Assembly (NCBI RefSeq): GCF_017875645.1
Contig: NZ_JAGGMR010000001.1
Location: 2,418,001 to 2,482,000 of the forward strand
Origin: Nocardia goodfellowii
GTDB lineage: Bacteria > Actinomycetota > Actinomycetes > Mycobacteriales > Mycobacteriaceae
DNA length: 64,000 nt
Reading direction: 5' to 3'
The notes beneath the pieces were generated by a model. The model saw only the letters and a list, made by a program, of their open reading frames with translations. It did no database searches and was not told where the DNA came from. The translations under genes were made by a program, and so were the position numbers. Below, piece after piece: positions 52,681 to 61,016 of the stretch. Numbering within the stretch: position 1 is the first letter of the stretch; each line of letters opens with the position of its first letter.

Positions 52681-53778
52681 GTGAACCTCGACCTGTCTGC
52701 CGATCCCATCGCGCTCACCGCGGCCCTAGTCGATATCCCCAGCGTTTCGCTGGATGAGCAGGCCATCGCGGACGCGGTCGAGCGGGCGCTACGGGAGCAG
52801 ACGACCGGGTTCGAAGTGCTGCGGCACGGCAATGTCGTGCTGGCGCGGACGAACCGGGGGCTGCCGACGCGCGTGCTCCTGGCCGGGCACCTGGACACCG
52901 TGCCGATCGCCGACAATGTGCCGAGCCGGTTCGAGCAGGACGCGTCGGGGGAGCGGGTGCTGTACGGATGCGGCACCGTCGATATGAAGTCGGGGGACGC
53001 GGTGTTCCTGCATCTGGCCGCGACCATCACCGACCCGGTCCACGATTTGACGCTGATCTTCTACGACGGCGAGGAGATCGCCGCGAAGTACAACGGCCTC
53101 GGGCACATCGAACGGGAACTGCCGGAATGGCTGGCGGGAGATCTGGCGATTCTCGGTGAACCCTCCGGGGGCTGGATCGAGGCGGGTTGCCAGGGCACGA
53201 TGCGGGTGCGGTTGCGCACCACGGGCGTGCGCGCGCATTCGGCACGGGCGTGGAAGGGGGACAACGCGATCCACCGATTGGCTCCCATCCTGGCGCGACT
53301 GGCGGACTACCGGGCGCGGGAAGTCGACATCGATGGCTGTGTCTACCGGGAAGGCCTGTCCGCGGTGCGGGTCGCCGGTGGCGTGGCGGGCAATGTCATC
53401 CCGGATGCCGCCGAGGTGGACGTGAATTTCCGCTTCGCCCCGGATCGTTCCGTGGACCAGGCCACCGAGCACGTTCGCGAGGTCTTCGACGGACTCGACC
53501 TCGACTTCGAGGTCACCGACTCCGCTCCCGGCGCGCTGCCCGGCCTCACCGCGCCGGCCGCGAAGGGCTTGATCGACTCGGTCAACAGCCACGGCGGCGG
53601 CGGTGTGCGCGCCAAATACGGCTGGACCGACGTCTCCCGCTTCGCCGCCCGCGGCATTCCCGCCGTCAACTTCGGGCCCGGCGATCCCAACCTCGCGCAC
53701 AAGCGGGACGAGCACTGCCCGACCGCGCAGATCACCGCCGTCACCGCCATGCTGCGCACGTACCTGACCGGCGCCTGA
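52681..53778 (+). CDS. dapE: Succinyl-diaminopimelate desuccinylase
   Basis: 365 residues of the M20 metallopeptidases. GHLDTVP (metal His/Asp), CGTVDMKSG (bridging Asp), YDGEEI (catalytic Glu pair) and the final AHKRDEHCP (last His) are all present. It cuts succinate off N-succinyl-LL-DAP, the step after DapC. GTG start 52681. The gene is collinear with dapD and the LOG pair, as in mycobacteria. Confidence 0.94.
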   Translation: MNLDLSADPIALTAALVDIPSVSLDEQAIADAVERALREQTTGFEVLRHGNVVLARTNRGLPTRVLLAGHLDTVPIADNVPSRFEQDASGERVLYGCGTVDMKSGDAVFLHLAATITDPVHDLTLIFYDGEEIAAKYNGLGHIERELPEWLAGDLAILGEPSGGWIEAGCQGTMRVRLRTTGVRAHSARAWKGDNAIHRLAPILARLADYRAREVDIDGCVYREGLSAVRVAGGVAGNVIPDAAEVDVNFRFAPDRSVDQATEHVREVFDGLDLDFEVTDSAPGALPGLTAPAAKGLIDSVNSHGGGGVRAKYGWTDVSRFAARGIPAVNFGPGDPNLAHKRDEHCPTAQITAVTAMLRTYLTGA

Positions 53779-53837
53779 TCCGATGCCGGCCGCGACCACC
53801 CCGCGCGGTCGAATCGCCCGGCGGTAGCGTGGAGCGC

Positions 53838-54746
53838 ATGTCCAGCGACGCTGCCGAACCCGAGGTTGCCAGTCCGCCGGTAGCCGGGACCCCGGCTCCG
53901 AACCCACCCGCCCAGCCGGCCATCGGCGCTCCGGTCGACACCGCGCCGGTCGCCAGTGGCCCGGTGCCGGGCCTGCCGAAATCCACACCGAAGATGCGAG
54001 GGCCGATCATGTTCCGGCGTGATCGGAAACCGGGGCTGCGCACCGCCGATCAGAACCTGCTCGACGATCACGGGCCCAGCGACTGGGTGCACACCGATCC
54101 GTGGCGGGTGCTGCGCATCCAGTCCGAGTTCGTGGAGGGCTTCGGGGCACTGGCGGAGGTGCCACCGGCGGTGTCGGTATTCGGTTCCGCGCGTACGCCC
54201 GTCGGCACGCCGGAGTATCAGGCGGGCATGGCGATCGGCGCCGCGCTGGCCAAAGCCCGGTTCGCGGTGATCACCGGTGGTGGTCCGGGCGCGATGGAGG
54301 CGGTGAATCGGGGCGCTTCTGAGGCGGGCGGGTATTCGATCGGACTCGGCATCGAGTTGCCGTTCGAGCAGAGTCTGAACGAGTGGGTCGATCTCGGCAT
54401 CAACTTCCGGTACTTCTTCGCGCGCAAGACCATGTTCGTGAAGTACTCCCAGGCTTTCGTTTGTCTCCCAGGCGGTTTCGGCACTTTGGACGAACTGTTC
54501 GAGGCGCTCACCCTGGTGCAGACCCGCAAGATCACGCGCTTCCCGATCATCCTGTTCGGCACCAAATACTGGTCCGGCCTGATGGATTGGCTGCGCGAAT
54601 CGCTCGGCGGCTCCGGCAAGATCGGCCCGGGTGATCTGGACCTGCTGCACCTCACCGACAGCGTCGAGGAGGTGGTGTCGATCATCACCGGCAATGCGGT
54701 GGCGGGCGGGGCGGCAGAGGCGACCGGTGCGGAGGATCTGTGGTGA
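53838..54746 (+). CDS. LOG-family protein 1 (TIGR00730-like)
   Basis: 302 residues. A Pro/Ala-rich N-terminal tail of about 60 residues precedes the Rossmann domain: SVFGSARTPVGTPEYQAG, VITGGGPGAMEAVNRGA and LPGGFGTLDELFEAL, the PGGxGTxxE signature. LOG proteins cleave ribose phosphate from nucleotides (cytokinin activation in plants), and actinobacteria have several. ATG 53838 follows GGAG. Its stop overlaps the next start (GTGA). Confidence 0.9.
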   Translation: MSSDAAEPEVASPPVAGTPAPNPPAQPAIGAPVDTAPVASGPVPGLPKSTPKMRGPIMFRRDRKPGLRTADQNLLDDHGPSDWVHTDPWRVLRIQSEFVEGFGALAEVPPAVSVFGSARTPVGTPEYQAGMAIGAALAKARFAVITGGGPGAMEAVNRGASEAGGYSIGLGIELPFEQSLNEWVDLGINFRYFFARKTMFVKYSQAFVCLPGGFGTLDELFEALTLVQTRKITRFPIILFGTKYWSGLMDWLRESLGGSGKIGPGDLDLLHLTDSVEEVVSIITGNAVAGGAAEATGAEDLW

Positions 54747-55297
54747 GTGAGCCTGTGGTGCGGCCCTATTCGGTATGTGTGTACTGCTCGGCGAGCACCG
54801 CGGATACCGACTACCTGACATTGGCCGCGCAGGTCGGCACCGAGATCGCGAGCCGCGGGTGGCAATTGGTGTCCGGAGGCGGGCACGTGTCGATGATGGG
54901 CGCGGTCGCGACCGCCGCCCGCGCGGGTGGGGCGAACACCATCGGCGTGATCCCGAAACACCTGGTGCACAAGGAAGTCGCCGATACCGACGCCGACGAA
55001 CTGGTCGTCACCGACACCATGCGGCAGCGCAAGCAGGTCATGGAGGACCGCGCCGACGCCTTCCTCACCCTGCCCGGCGGCATCGGCACGCTCGAGGAAT
55101 TCTTCGAAACCTGGACGGGCGGATATCTGGGCCAGCACGACAAGCCGGTGGTGCTGCTGGACCCGAACGGCTTCTACCGCGGCCTGTTCGACTGGATCGA
55201 CGAGCTCTATCAGCGAAAGTTCGTGCCGCAGCCCGCTTTGGATCGGATCACAGTGGCTAACACCTTGGCAGAGGCCTTCGCGGCTCTGAAACCCTGA
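54743..55297 (+). CDS. LOG-family protein 2
   Basis: 184 residues, the typical short LOG length. VCVYCSASTADTDYL, VSGGGHVSMMGAVATAA, ADELVVTDTMRQRKQVM and LPGGIGTLEEFFETW are the classical order, with the PGGxGTxxE signature kept. It corresponds to the mycobacterial Rv1205 position, before fadD6. It may act on cytokinin-like nucleotides. GTG 54743 overlaps the first LOG gene; GTG 54740 is also possible. Confidence 0.9.
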   Translation: MSEPVVRPYSVCVYCSASTADTDYLTLAAQVGTEIASRGWQLVSGGGHVSMMGAVATAARAGGANTIGVIPKHLVHKEVADTDADELVVTDTMRQRKQVMEDRADAFLTLPGGIGTLEEFFETWTGGYLGQHDKPVVLLDPNGFYRGLFDWIDELYQRKFVPQPALDRITVANTLAEAFAALKP

Positions 55298-55308
55298 GGA
55301 GAACTGCT

Positions 55309-57072
55309 GTGAGCGAGACACCTACGACCGTGAGCCTGTTCGATCTGGCGAAGGCATTGCCCCGCATGGCATTCGACGCACCGTCGATGCTGCGCGGGGC
55401 GAAGGGCATGCTGGTGCGTGGGGACGACAAGGCCTCGGTGGGCCGATACTTCCAGCGCAAAGCGCATCGTCATCCGGACCGGATCTTCCTGCGGTTCGAA
55501 GGTGAGAAGTTCACCTACCGCGCGGCCAACGCCGAGGTGAACCGGTACGCGCACGTACTCGCCGACCGCGGCGTCAGCCGGGGTGACGTGGTGGGTGTGC
55601 TGATGACCAATCGCCCCGAAACCCTGTTCGTGGCGCTGGCGGTGGTCAAGCTCGGCGCTACCGTGGGCCTGCTCAACTACAACCAGCGCGACGAGGTGCT
55701 CACGCACAGCTTCGGCCTGCTCGACAGTGTGCTCGACGTGATCGGCGAGGATTGCCGGGAGGCGTTCGACTCGCTCGCGGAAAAACCGTCGAAGGTGTTG
55801 TTCGGCAATGAGCTGCGCGAGGCCGCCCGCACCGCCGACGACTCGGATCCGGCGGTCTGCGAGCAGGTCACCGCACGCGAACGCGCTTTCCTGATCTTCA
55901 CCTCCGGCACCACCGGTATGCCCAAGGCCAGCGTGATGACGCATCGGCGCTGGACCCAATCCATGGCCGGACTCGGTGGTCTGGGCGTGCGGCTGCACGG
56001 CGATGACGCTCTGTACTGCTGCCTGCCGCTCTATCACAACAACGCGCTCACGGTCGCGCTGTCGTCGGTGCTGGCGAACAACGCCACCTACGTGCTGGGC
56101 CACAAGTTCTCGGCATCCGGGTTCTGGGACGAGGTCATCCGCGAGGAAGCCACCGCGTTCATCTACATCGGCGAGCTGTGCCGCTATCTGCTGAACCAGC
56201 CGGCCAAGCCGACCGACCGGCAGCACCGGGTCCGGCTCGCCGTCGGCAACGGCCTGCGCCCGGAACTGTGGGACGAGTTCAAACGCCGCTTCGGCATCGA
56301 CCGGATCGTCGAGTTCTACGGTGCCAGTGAGGCTCCCGTCGCGTTCGTCAACGCGTTCGGTGTGGACCGCACCGCCGGATTCACGGTGTTGCCGTACGCG
56401 ATCGTGGAGTACGACGACGAGAACGGCTCGGTCAAGCGCGATGCGAACGGCAGGTTGCGCCGGGTTGAGCCGGGCGGCGTCGGTCTGCTGCTCGCCAAGG
56501 TCACCAGCCGGCAGCCCTTCGACGGCTACACCGACGCGGACGCCACCGAATCCAAGGTGGTACGCGACGCTTTCAAGGACGGCGACGCCTGGTTCGACAC
56601 CGGCGACCTGGTGCGCGATCAGGGCTGGGGCCATATCGCCTTCGTCGACCGGCTCGGCGACACTTTCCGCTGGAAGGGGGAGAACGTGGCCACCACGCAG
56701 GTCGAAGGCGCATTGAACAAGCACGACGCCATCGAGGCGGCCGTTGTCTTCGGCGTCGACCTCCCCGGCGCCGACGGTAAGGCGGGCATGGCCGCGATCA
56801 CCTTGCGCGACAACGCCGAATTCGACGGCAAGGCGCTCGCCGACCTGGCCTACGACCAGTTGCCCGGCTACGCGGTGCCACTGTTCATCCGGGTGGTCTC
56901 CGCGCTGGAACAGACCTCGACCTTCAAGAGCCGCAAAGTCGACCTCCGCAAACAGGGCTACCAGCCGGACGACGACACCGATCTCTATGTTCTGTCGGGG
57001 CGTGCGAAGGGATATATCCCCTTCTACGAGGACTATCCCGACGAGGTAGCGGCACGCCGCGCGCCGGAGTAG
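55309..57072 (+). CDS. fadD6: Long-chain acyl-CoA synthetase, FadD6 type
   Basis: 587 residues of the FATP/very-long-chain group. FTSGTTGMPKASVMTHRRW (AMP P-loop), CCLPLYHNNALTVALSSVL, EFYGASEAPV, DAWFDTGDLVRDQGWGHIAFVDRLGDTFRWKGENV (landmarks only) and FKSRKVDLRKQGY follow. It activates fatty acids for lipid synthesis or storage. Start GTG 55309. It follows the LOG gene by 11 bp in the same direction, so the two may be one transcript. Confidence 0.92.
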   Translation: MSETPTTVSLFDLAKALPRMAFDAPSMLRGAKGMLVRGDDKASVGRYFQRKAHRHPDRIFLRFEGEKFTYRAANAEVNRYAHVLADRGVSRGDVVGVLMTNRPETLFVALAVVKLGATVGLLNYNQRDEVLTHSFGLLDSVLDVIGEDCREAFDSLAEKPSKVLFGNELREAARTADDSDPAVCEQVTARERAFLIFTSGTTGMPKASVMTHRRWTQSMAGLGGLGVRLHGDDALYCCLPLYHNNALTVALSSVLANNATYVLGHKFSASGFWDEVIREEATAFIYIGELCRYLLNQPAKPTDRQHRVRLAVGNGLRPELWDEFKRRFGIDRIVEFYGASEAPVAFVNAFGVDRTAGFTVLPYAIVEYDDENGSVKRDANGRLRRVEPGGVGLLLAKVTSRQPFDGYTDADATESKVVRDAFKDGDAWFDTGDLVRDQGWGHIAFVDRLGDTFRWKGENVATTQVEGALNKHDAIEAAVVFGVDLPGADGKAGMAAITLRDNAEFDGKALADLAYDQLPGYAVPLFIRVVSALEQTSTFKSRKVDLRKQGYQPDDDTDLYVLSGRAKGYIPFYEDYPDEVAARRAPE

Positions 57073-57138
57073 TGCCACCCGTTGGGGCGAGATTGCTTGC
57101 CGCTATCTCGTAGCTACCGGACTGTAGCGTCCATCGGC

Positions 57139-57720
57139 ATGACAGAAACGCAGAGAACTCACACCGTCATGCGTAACTCCGTGATTTCCGCGAGCCTGCT
57201 CGCGTCGCTTGCCGCAGCTTGCGTGGCGCTGGGTGGGGTAGCCCAGGCCGCCCCGATCCTAAGCATCCCGTCAGGCAGCAGTGCCGCCCAGCCCGAGGAC
57301 GAAGCCACCACAGATAACGAAGGCGGCGTCAAGGACGACAGCGGCAAGCCCAAGGAAGGCGCGGTCGGAGAGGCCGGCACCGCGGGCACGGCTCGAGAGC
57401 AGAGCGACGAGACCGGCACTGCCGACGGGAGCCGTGCTGCGGACGAGAGCGGTACTGCTCAGGAGAGCGGCACGGCTGGCCAGAGCAACAGTATCGATCA
57501 GAGCGGCACGGCTGACCAGAGCGGTACAGCCGACCAGAGCAACAGCATCGATCAGGGCGGCACGGCTCACCAGAGCGGTACAGCCGACCAGAGCAACAGC
57601 GTCGACCAGGGCGCCACCGCCGGCCAGAGCAACAGCATCGACCAAAACGGCACCGCCCGGCAGAGCGGTACTGCCGATGAGAACGGCGTCGCCCAGCAGA
57701 ACGGCACCACCGTTCGGTAA
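57139..57720 (+). CDS. Secreted hexapeptide-repeat protein
   Basis: 193 residues. A Sec signal peptide (MRNSVISASLLASLAAACVA) is followed by an acidic linker and then 17 hexapeptides in one unbroken register to the end, consensus [SGN][GN][TS][AIV]x[QE], for example SGTADQ and SNSIDQ. Q/E recurs at every sixth residue. The period could make a narrow beta solenoid or a sticky extracellular fibre; this is inferred. ATG 57139 or 57169. It lies between fadD6 and folP2, which are close neighbours in mycobacteria. Confidence 0.75.
   Translation: MTETQRTHTVMRNSVISASLLASLAAACVALGGVAQAAPILSIPSGSSAAQPEDEATTDNEGGVKDDSGKPKEGAVGEAGTAGTAREQSDETGTADGSRAADESGTAQESGTAGQSNSIDQSGTADQSGTADQSNSIDQGGTAHQSGTADQSNSVDQGATAGQSNSIDQNGTARQSGTADENGVAQQNGTTVR
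57412..57717 (+). repeat. 17 in-frame 18-bp repeats
   Basis: Seventeen 18-bp units encode the hexapeptides of the preceding gene. AGCGGTACAGCCGACCAG and AGCAACAGCATCGATCAG are the two recurring unit types; synonymous changes separate copies, so the peptide pattern is kept by selection or by recent spread. The register is exact from 57412 to 57717. Confidence 0.85.
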
Positions 57721-57737
57721 AGCGGAATCCTGTTCAG

Positions 57738-57778
57738 CGATGCGGCCCGGATGCGTGATGCGCATCCGGGCCGCATCG
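57738..57778. terminator. 18-bp perfect hairpin terminator
   Basis: CGATGCGGCCCGGATGCG (57738-57755) pairs perfectly with 57761-57778 around TGATG. It follows the hexapeptide-repeat gene stop by 17 bp and separates it from folP2. Confidence 0.85.
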
Positions 57779-57822
57779 TCCCGTAGATCTTGATGGGCTG
57801 CCCGCTGGGTACAGTCAAGGTC

Positions 57823-58707
57823 ATGTTCAGCCCCGCCGTAGAGCCGCTTCCCACTCTCTGCGGCAAGCCGGTACAGACGGATCGGGCGCTGGTGATGGCG
57901 ATCGTGAATCGCACCCCCGATTCGTTCTACGACCGGGGCGCGACCTTCAGTGACGCGGCCGCGATGGACGCCGTCGCCCGCGCGGTGCGGGAGGGCGCCG
58001 ACCTGGTCGACATCGGCGGAGTGAAGGCGGGCCCCGGCGATCTGGTGGACGCCGCCGAAGAAGCGCGCCGCGTGGTCCCGTTTGTCGCGGCGATTCGCGC
58101 CGACTATCCCCAGCTATTGATCAGCGTGGATACCTGGCGCGGTGATGTGGCGGCCGCCGCGGTGGCGGCGGGCGCGGACCTGATCAACGACACCTGGGCG
58201 GGCGCCGATCCGGAGCTGGTGCGGGTGGCCGCGGAGCTGGGCGCGGGAATCGTGTGCAGTCACACCGGCGGGGCGGTGCCGCGGACCCGCCCGCATCGAG
58301 TCCGGTACGCCGATGTGGTCGCCGAAGTGACCGAGACCGTGGTGAACGCGGCCGAGCGGGCGCTCGCCGCCGGGGTGCGCCGGGACTCGATCCTGATCGA
58401 TCCGACCCACGATTTCGGTAAGAACACCTATCACGGGCTCGAGTTGTTGCGAGCAGTGGACGTTCTCGTAAATACCGGATGGCCGGTGTTGATGGCGCTG
58501 AGCAATAAGGATTTCATCGGGGAGACTCTAGGTGTAGAGCTAACCGAGCGATTGGAGGGCACATTGGCAGCAACCGCATGGTCCGCGGCCGCAGGCGCCC
58601 GAGTTTTCCGAGTCCACGAAGTTGCCGCGACCCGCCGCGTGGTCGACATGATCGCCGCTATCCAGGGCATCCGGCCCCCCGCACGAACATTGCGAGGTCT
58701 GGTATGA
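57823..58707 (+). CDS. folP2: Dihydropteroate synthase homologue FolP2
   Basis: 294 residues of the DHPS barrel. MAIVNRTPDSFYDRG (first signature), VDIGGVKAGPG (second, where true DHPS has GGESTRPG), SVDTWRGDVA, LINDTWAG and LIDPTHDFGKNTYHGLELL follow. The altered second loop matches FolP2, which in M. tuberculosis has no DHPS activity. Start ATG 57823 (or 57793). Its stop overlaps an 18-codon mini-frame that leads into gpgS. Its position next to gpgS is as in mycobacteria. Confidence 0.9.
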   Translation: MFSPAVEPLPTLCGKPVQTDRALVMAIVNRTPDSFYDRGATFSDAAAMDAVARAVREGADLVDIGGVKAGPGDLVDAAEEARRVVPFVAAIRADYPQLLISVDTWRGDVAAAAVAAGADLINDTWAGADPELVRVAAELGAGIVCSHTGGAVPRTRPHRVRYADVVAEVTETVVNAAERALAAGVRRDSILIDPTHDFGKNTYHGLELLRAVDVLVNTGWPVLMALSNKDFIGETLGVELTERLEGTLAATAWSAAAGARVFRVHEVAATRRVVDMIAAIQGIRPPARTLRGLV

Positions 58708-58757
58708 GGTTCAGCAATCACCGTCCGCCCGTCGTAACCTCGGGAGGCTCGGCATGA
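58704..58757 (+). CDS. Possible 17-residue coupling peptide between folP2 and gpgS
   Basis: ATG 58704 overlaps the folP2 stop as ATGA, and its own stop (58755-58757) overlaps the gpgS ATG (58754) again as ATGA. The peptide is MRFSNHRPPVVTSGGSA. It contains the GGGAGG of gpgS. The two four-base overlaps would let a ribosome read three frames in series. It may be a coupling device or chance. Confidence 0.3.
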   Translation: MRFSNHRPPVVTSGGSA

Positions 58758-59662
58758 CGATCAATACCTGGGACAACCCCGACTGGCCGGTCGAAGAACT
58801 GGTCGCCGCCAAGGGGGGCCGCACCGTCTCGGTCGTGCTGCCCGCCCTGAACGAGGAAGCCACCGTCGCCGACGTGGTCGCGAGCATCCGTCCGCTGCTG
58901 GGCACACTGGTCGACGAGCTGATCGTGCTCGACTCCGGTTCCACCGATGCCACGGCCGAACGGGCGCGTGCCGCCGGCGCCGAGGTCGTCACGCGGGAAC
59001 AGGCCGTGCCCGAATTGGAACCGATGCCGGGCAAGGGCGAGGTGCTGTGGCGCTCGCTGGCCGTCGCCGGCGGTGACCTGATCGCCTTCGTCGACTCCGA
59101 CCTGATCGACCCCGACCCGGCCTTCGTACCGAAGTTGCTGGGGCCCTTGCTGACTGTGGACGACATGCAGTTGGTCAAGGCCTACTATCGTCGTCCGCTG
59201 CGCCAGGGTGGCGCGACCGACGCGCACGGCGGCGGCCGCGTTACCGAACTCGTCGCGCGACCCCTGCTGGCCGCCCTGCGCCCCGAGCTGTCCCAGGTGC
59301 TGCAGCCGCTGGGCGGCGAATACGCGGGCAGCAGGGAACTTCTCACGTCCGTCCCGTTCGCGCCGGGGTACGGCGTCGAAATCGGTTTGCTGCTGGACAC
59401 TTACGATCGGCTCGGCCTGGAAGCCATCGGTCAGGTCAACCTCGGTGTCCGGACGCATCGCAACCGCCCCCTCGCCGACCTCGGTGTCATGTCCCGGCAG
59501 ATCCTGGGCACCGTGCTCGGCCGCAGCGGCGTGCAGGACTCCGGCGCCGCGCTCACCCAATTCCCTTTGGTGGGCGACGCTTTCACCGCCCAGAGCACCG
59601 AGGTGTCGCTCACCGATCGGCCGCCGATGAACACCCTGCGCCCGACCCGCGTCGCCGCCTGA
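58754..59662 (+). CDS. gpgS: Glucosyl-3-phosphoglycerate synthase
   Basis: 302 residues, GT81/GT2-like. VVLPALNEEATVADVVASI, LDSGSTDAT, GKGEVLWRSL and FVDSDLIDPDP (DxD-type metal site), then GRVTELVARPLL and LQPLGGEYAGSRELL are all as in mycobacterial GpgS. It transfers glucose from UDP-glucose to 3-phosphoglycerate, first step towards methylglucose lipopolysaccharide. GGGAGG lies 7 bp before the ATG. No phosphatase partner (gpgP) follows here. Confidence 0.95.
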   Translation: MTINTWDNPDWPVEELVAAKGGRTVSVVLPALNEEATVADVVASIRPLLGTLVDELIVLDSGSTDATAERARAAGAEVVTREQAVPELEPMPGKGEVLWRSLAVAGGDLIAFVDSDLIDPDPAFVPKLLGPLLTVDDMQLVKAYYRRPLRQGGATDAHGGGRVTELVARPLLAALRPELSQVLQPLGGEYAGSRELLTSVPFAPGYGVEIGLLLDTYDRLGLEAIGQVNLGVRTHRNRPLADLGVMSRQILGTVLGRSGVQDSGAALTQFPLVGDAFTAQSTEVSLTDRPPMNTLRPTRVAA

Positions 59663-59663
59663 C

Positions 59664-59846
59664 TCAGCGGCGGCGGCCGGTGAACAACTCGAGGTGACCG
59701 CAGGAAGCGCAACGGTACGCCTCGATCCGCCACGGACCGTTTGGGATTACCGAGGGAGCTGCGGAATGCCGCTCAGTGGTCGGCCGGAGCTTCCGCTTCT
59801 TTCTCCAGGCGAGCTCGAATATCGGCGACGGTGAGCTGATTCTCAT
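59664..59846 (-). CDS. Half zinc-ribbon protein, possibly broken
   Basis: A 60-codon frame whose second half, IEAYRCASCGHLELFTGRR, is a convincing zinc-ribbon knuckle (CxxC) with a GHLELF tail. A complete ribbon needs a second CxxC before it; the first half here (RISSPSPIFELAWRKKRK) has none and overlaps the small membrane gene in another frame. Either the start has been lost or the frame has shifted. The stop is 1 bp from gpgS (convergent). Confidence 0.4.
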   Translation of the reverse strand: MRISSPSPIFELAWRKKRKLRPTTERHSAAPSVIPNGPWRIEAYRCASCGHLELFTGRRR

Positions 59847-59928
59847 CGGTGCCGGGGGAGCGCAGCAGCACCGCGAGCAGTCCGACGACGATTACTACGG
59901 CTACACCGATGATCACAATGAGGTTCAT
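59773..59928 (-). CDS. 51-residue single-span membrane protein
   Basis: ATG 59928 gives MNLIVIIGVAVVIVVGLLAVLL, one membrane span, followed by an acidic cytoplasmic helix TVADIRARLEKEAEA. A GGGCGG precedes the ATG. The frame stays open to 60006, but that part (Cys/Pro-rich) looks untranslated. No family recognised. Its end overlaps the zinc-ribbon frame. An ATTCTC-T-GAGAAT palindrome (59991-60003) is 63 bp upstream. Confidence 0.6.
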   Translation of the reverse strand: MNLIVIIGVAVVIVVGLLAVLLRSPGTDENQLTVADIRARLEKEAEAPADH

Positions 59929-60087
59929 TTGCCGCCCAGCACACTCGCTCGAACAATAGTTACCGGGTAGCAATCTAATCGGCAGCGGGCATTCTCTGAG
60001 AATCAATACGTGGTGAACTGCGACACATCAACTGAAATGGCAAGGTATATCGGTTAATTCGAGACTATAAGCCACTCTGGCAATTGT

Positions 60088-60948
60088 TCAGCGGCGTGTG
60101 CGCGGTGCCATGACGCGCGAATCGGACGGATCATGCCGATAAACCGGTGTGAGGAGATCGGCGTCCACGGGCTCCCCGGTACCGCGGTCGTAGCGCACCG
60201 CGATGAGCACCGAGAACAGATGGTTCGCGGCCCGTTCGTGCAATGTGGCCAGGCGGGTGGCGAGCAGGCGAATGGCGCCGAGGGATCCCGGCGGGTGCAG
60301 ACCATCGATGATCAGGCAGGTGCCGCGGCCGTCCGGGCGGGGCAGCCGGGCGAGATAGGCGATGTCGTGCGGATCGGGGCCACCGGGCCGGTACACGCGT
60401 CGTGCGGCGCGATCCTCGATACCGCGCCGCGCGTCGCCCGCCCGCGCGACGGCGCGGCGCAGGCGCGGGTCTGCGGCTATGAGCTGGCGCAAGCTGGGGG
60501 AGAGCTCCGGACCGCCCACGATGATCAGTCCGTCGCGGTTCAGGTCGATCGGGCGGCCGGGCAGGAAATGCTCCACGGTCGCGCTGAATCCGAGCTCGTG
60601 CAGTAGCTCGGCCAGGCGCGAGGCCGCGGTGGCGTCGGGCGCGCCGAGCACGCGACCCGCCCGCACTTCGGGCGCGATCACCGTGATCGGGCCGTGCCCG
60701 AAGAACAGCCCTTCCGGTGCGGGGCCCTGGGTGCTCACCTGATGAATGCGGGCGCGGGAAAGTCCCGCGGCCGCACCGATTCTGGCGAACGTCCAGCCCT
60801 CGGCATGAAGTTCCCTGATCACAGCTCTGCGGATGCGGGTCAGTTCGTTGATGGTCTGCTGGGCCGCCGCCACCCCGTCGGTTGCCGCTTTGAGCCGCTC
60901 GACCTTGTCTTCGATAGCGAAGACCCGTGCCACGTCATCGGCCGACAT
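60088..60948 (-). CDS. HTH regulator with an uncharacterised C-terminal domain
   Basis: 286 residues. N-terminal coiled coil (ERLKAATDGVAAAQQTINEL), then a sigma-70-region-4-like HTH: RRAVIRELHAEGWTFARIGAA and GLSRARIHQV. The C-terminal 190 residues form an unnamed alpha/beta domain (GPITVIAPEVRAGRV, LNRDGLIIVGGPELSPSLRQL, AYLARLPRPDGRGTCLIIDG, HLFSVLIAVRYDR). I recall the same architecture in many Streptomyces proteins, with no known role. It may sense a nucleotide or sugar. A 7-bp inverted repeat precedes it. Confidence 0.75.
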   Translation of the reverse strand: MSADDVARVFAIEDKVERLKAATDGVAAAQQTINELTRIRRAVIRELHAEGWTFARIGAAAGLSRARIHQVSTQGPAPEGLFFGHGPITVIAPEVRAGRVLGAPDATAASRLAELLHELGFSATVEHFLPGRPIDLNRDGLIIVGGPELSPSLRQLIAADPRLRRAVARAGDARRGIEDRAARRVYRPGGPDPHDIAYLARLPRPDGRGTCLIIDGLHPPGSLGAIRLLATRLATLHERAANHLFSVLIAVRYDRGTGEPVDADLLTPVYRHDPSDSRVMAPRTRR

Positions 60949-60950
60949 GT

Positions 60951-60992
60951 GCGAAGTCTAGACAGCTGGACACTGTCAGGTGTCTAGTTCGC
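60951..60992. promoter_or_regulatory. Inverted repeat upstream of the HTH regulator
   Basis: CTAGACA (60958-60964) and TGTCTAG (60981-60987) are perfect inverted arms. The outer GCGAA (60951-60955) and TTCGC (60988-60992) continue the symmetry after a 2-nt bulge. It begins 3 bp before the ATG (60948) on the minus strand, so bound protein would block translation or initiation. Autoregulation is likely. Confidence 0.5.
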
Positions 60993-61016
60993 TTGACGCG
61001 GGTGACCTTGTTCGGC

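Noticed and set aside
55210..57078. 622-codon open frame opposite fadD6
   Set aside because: Shadow of FadD6, whose ATP-binding motifs are clear on the plus strand.
57412..57717. Possible CRISPR or minisatellite without coding role
   Set aside because: The 18-bp units stay in frame in a gene with a signal peptide, and synonymous changes are common.
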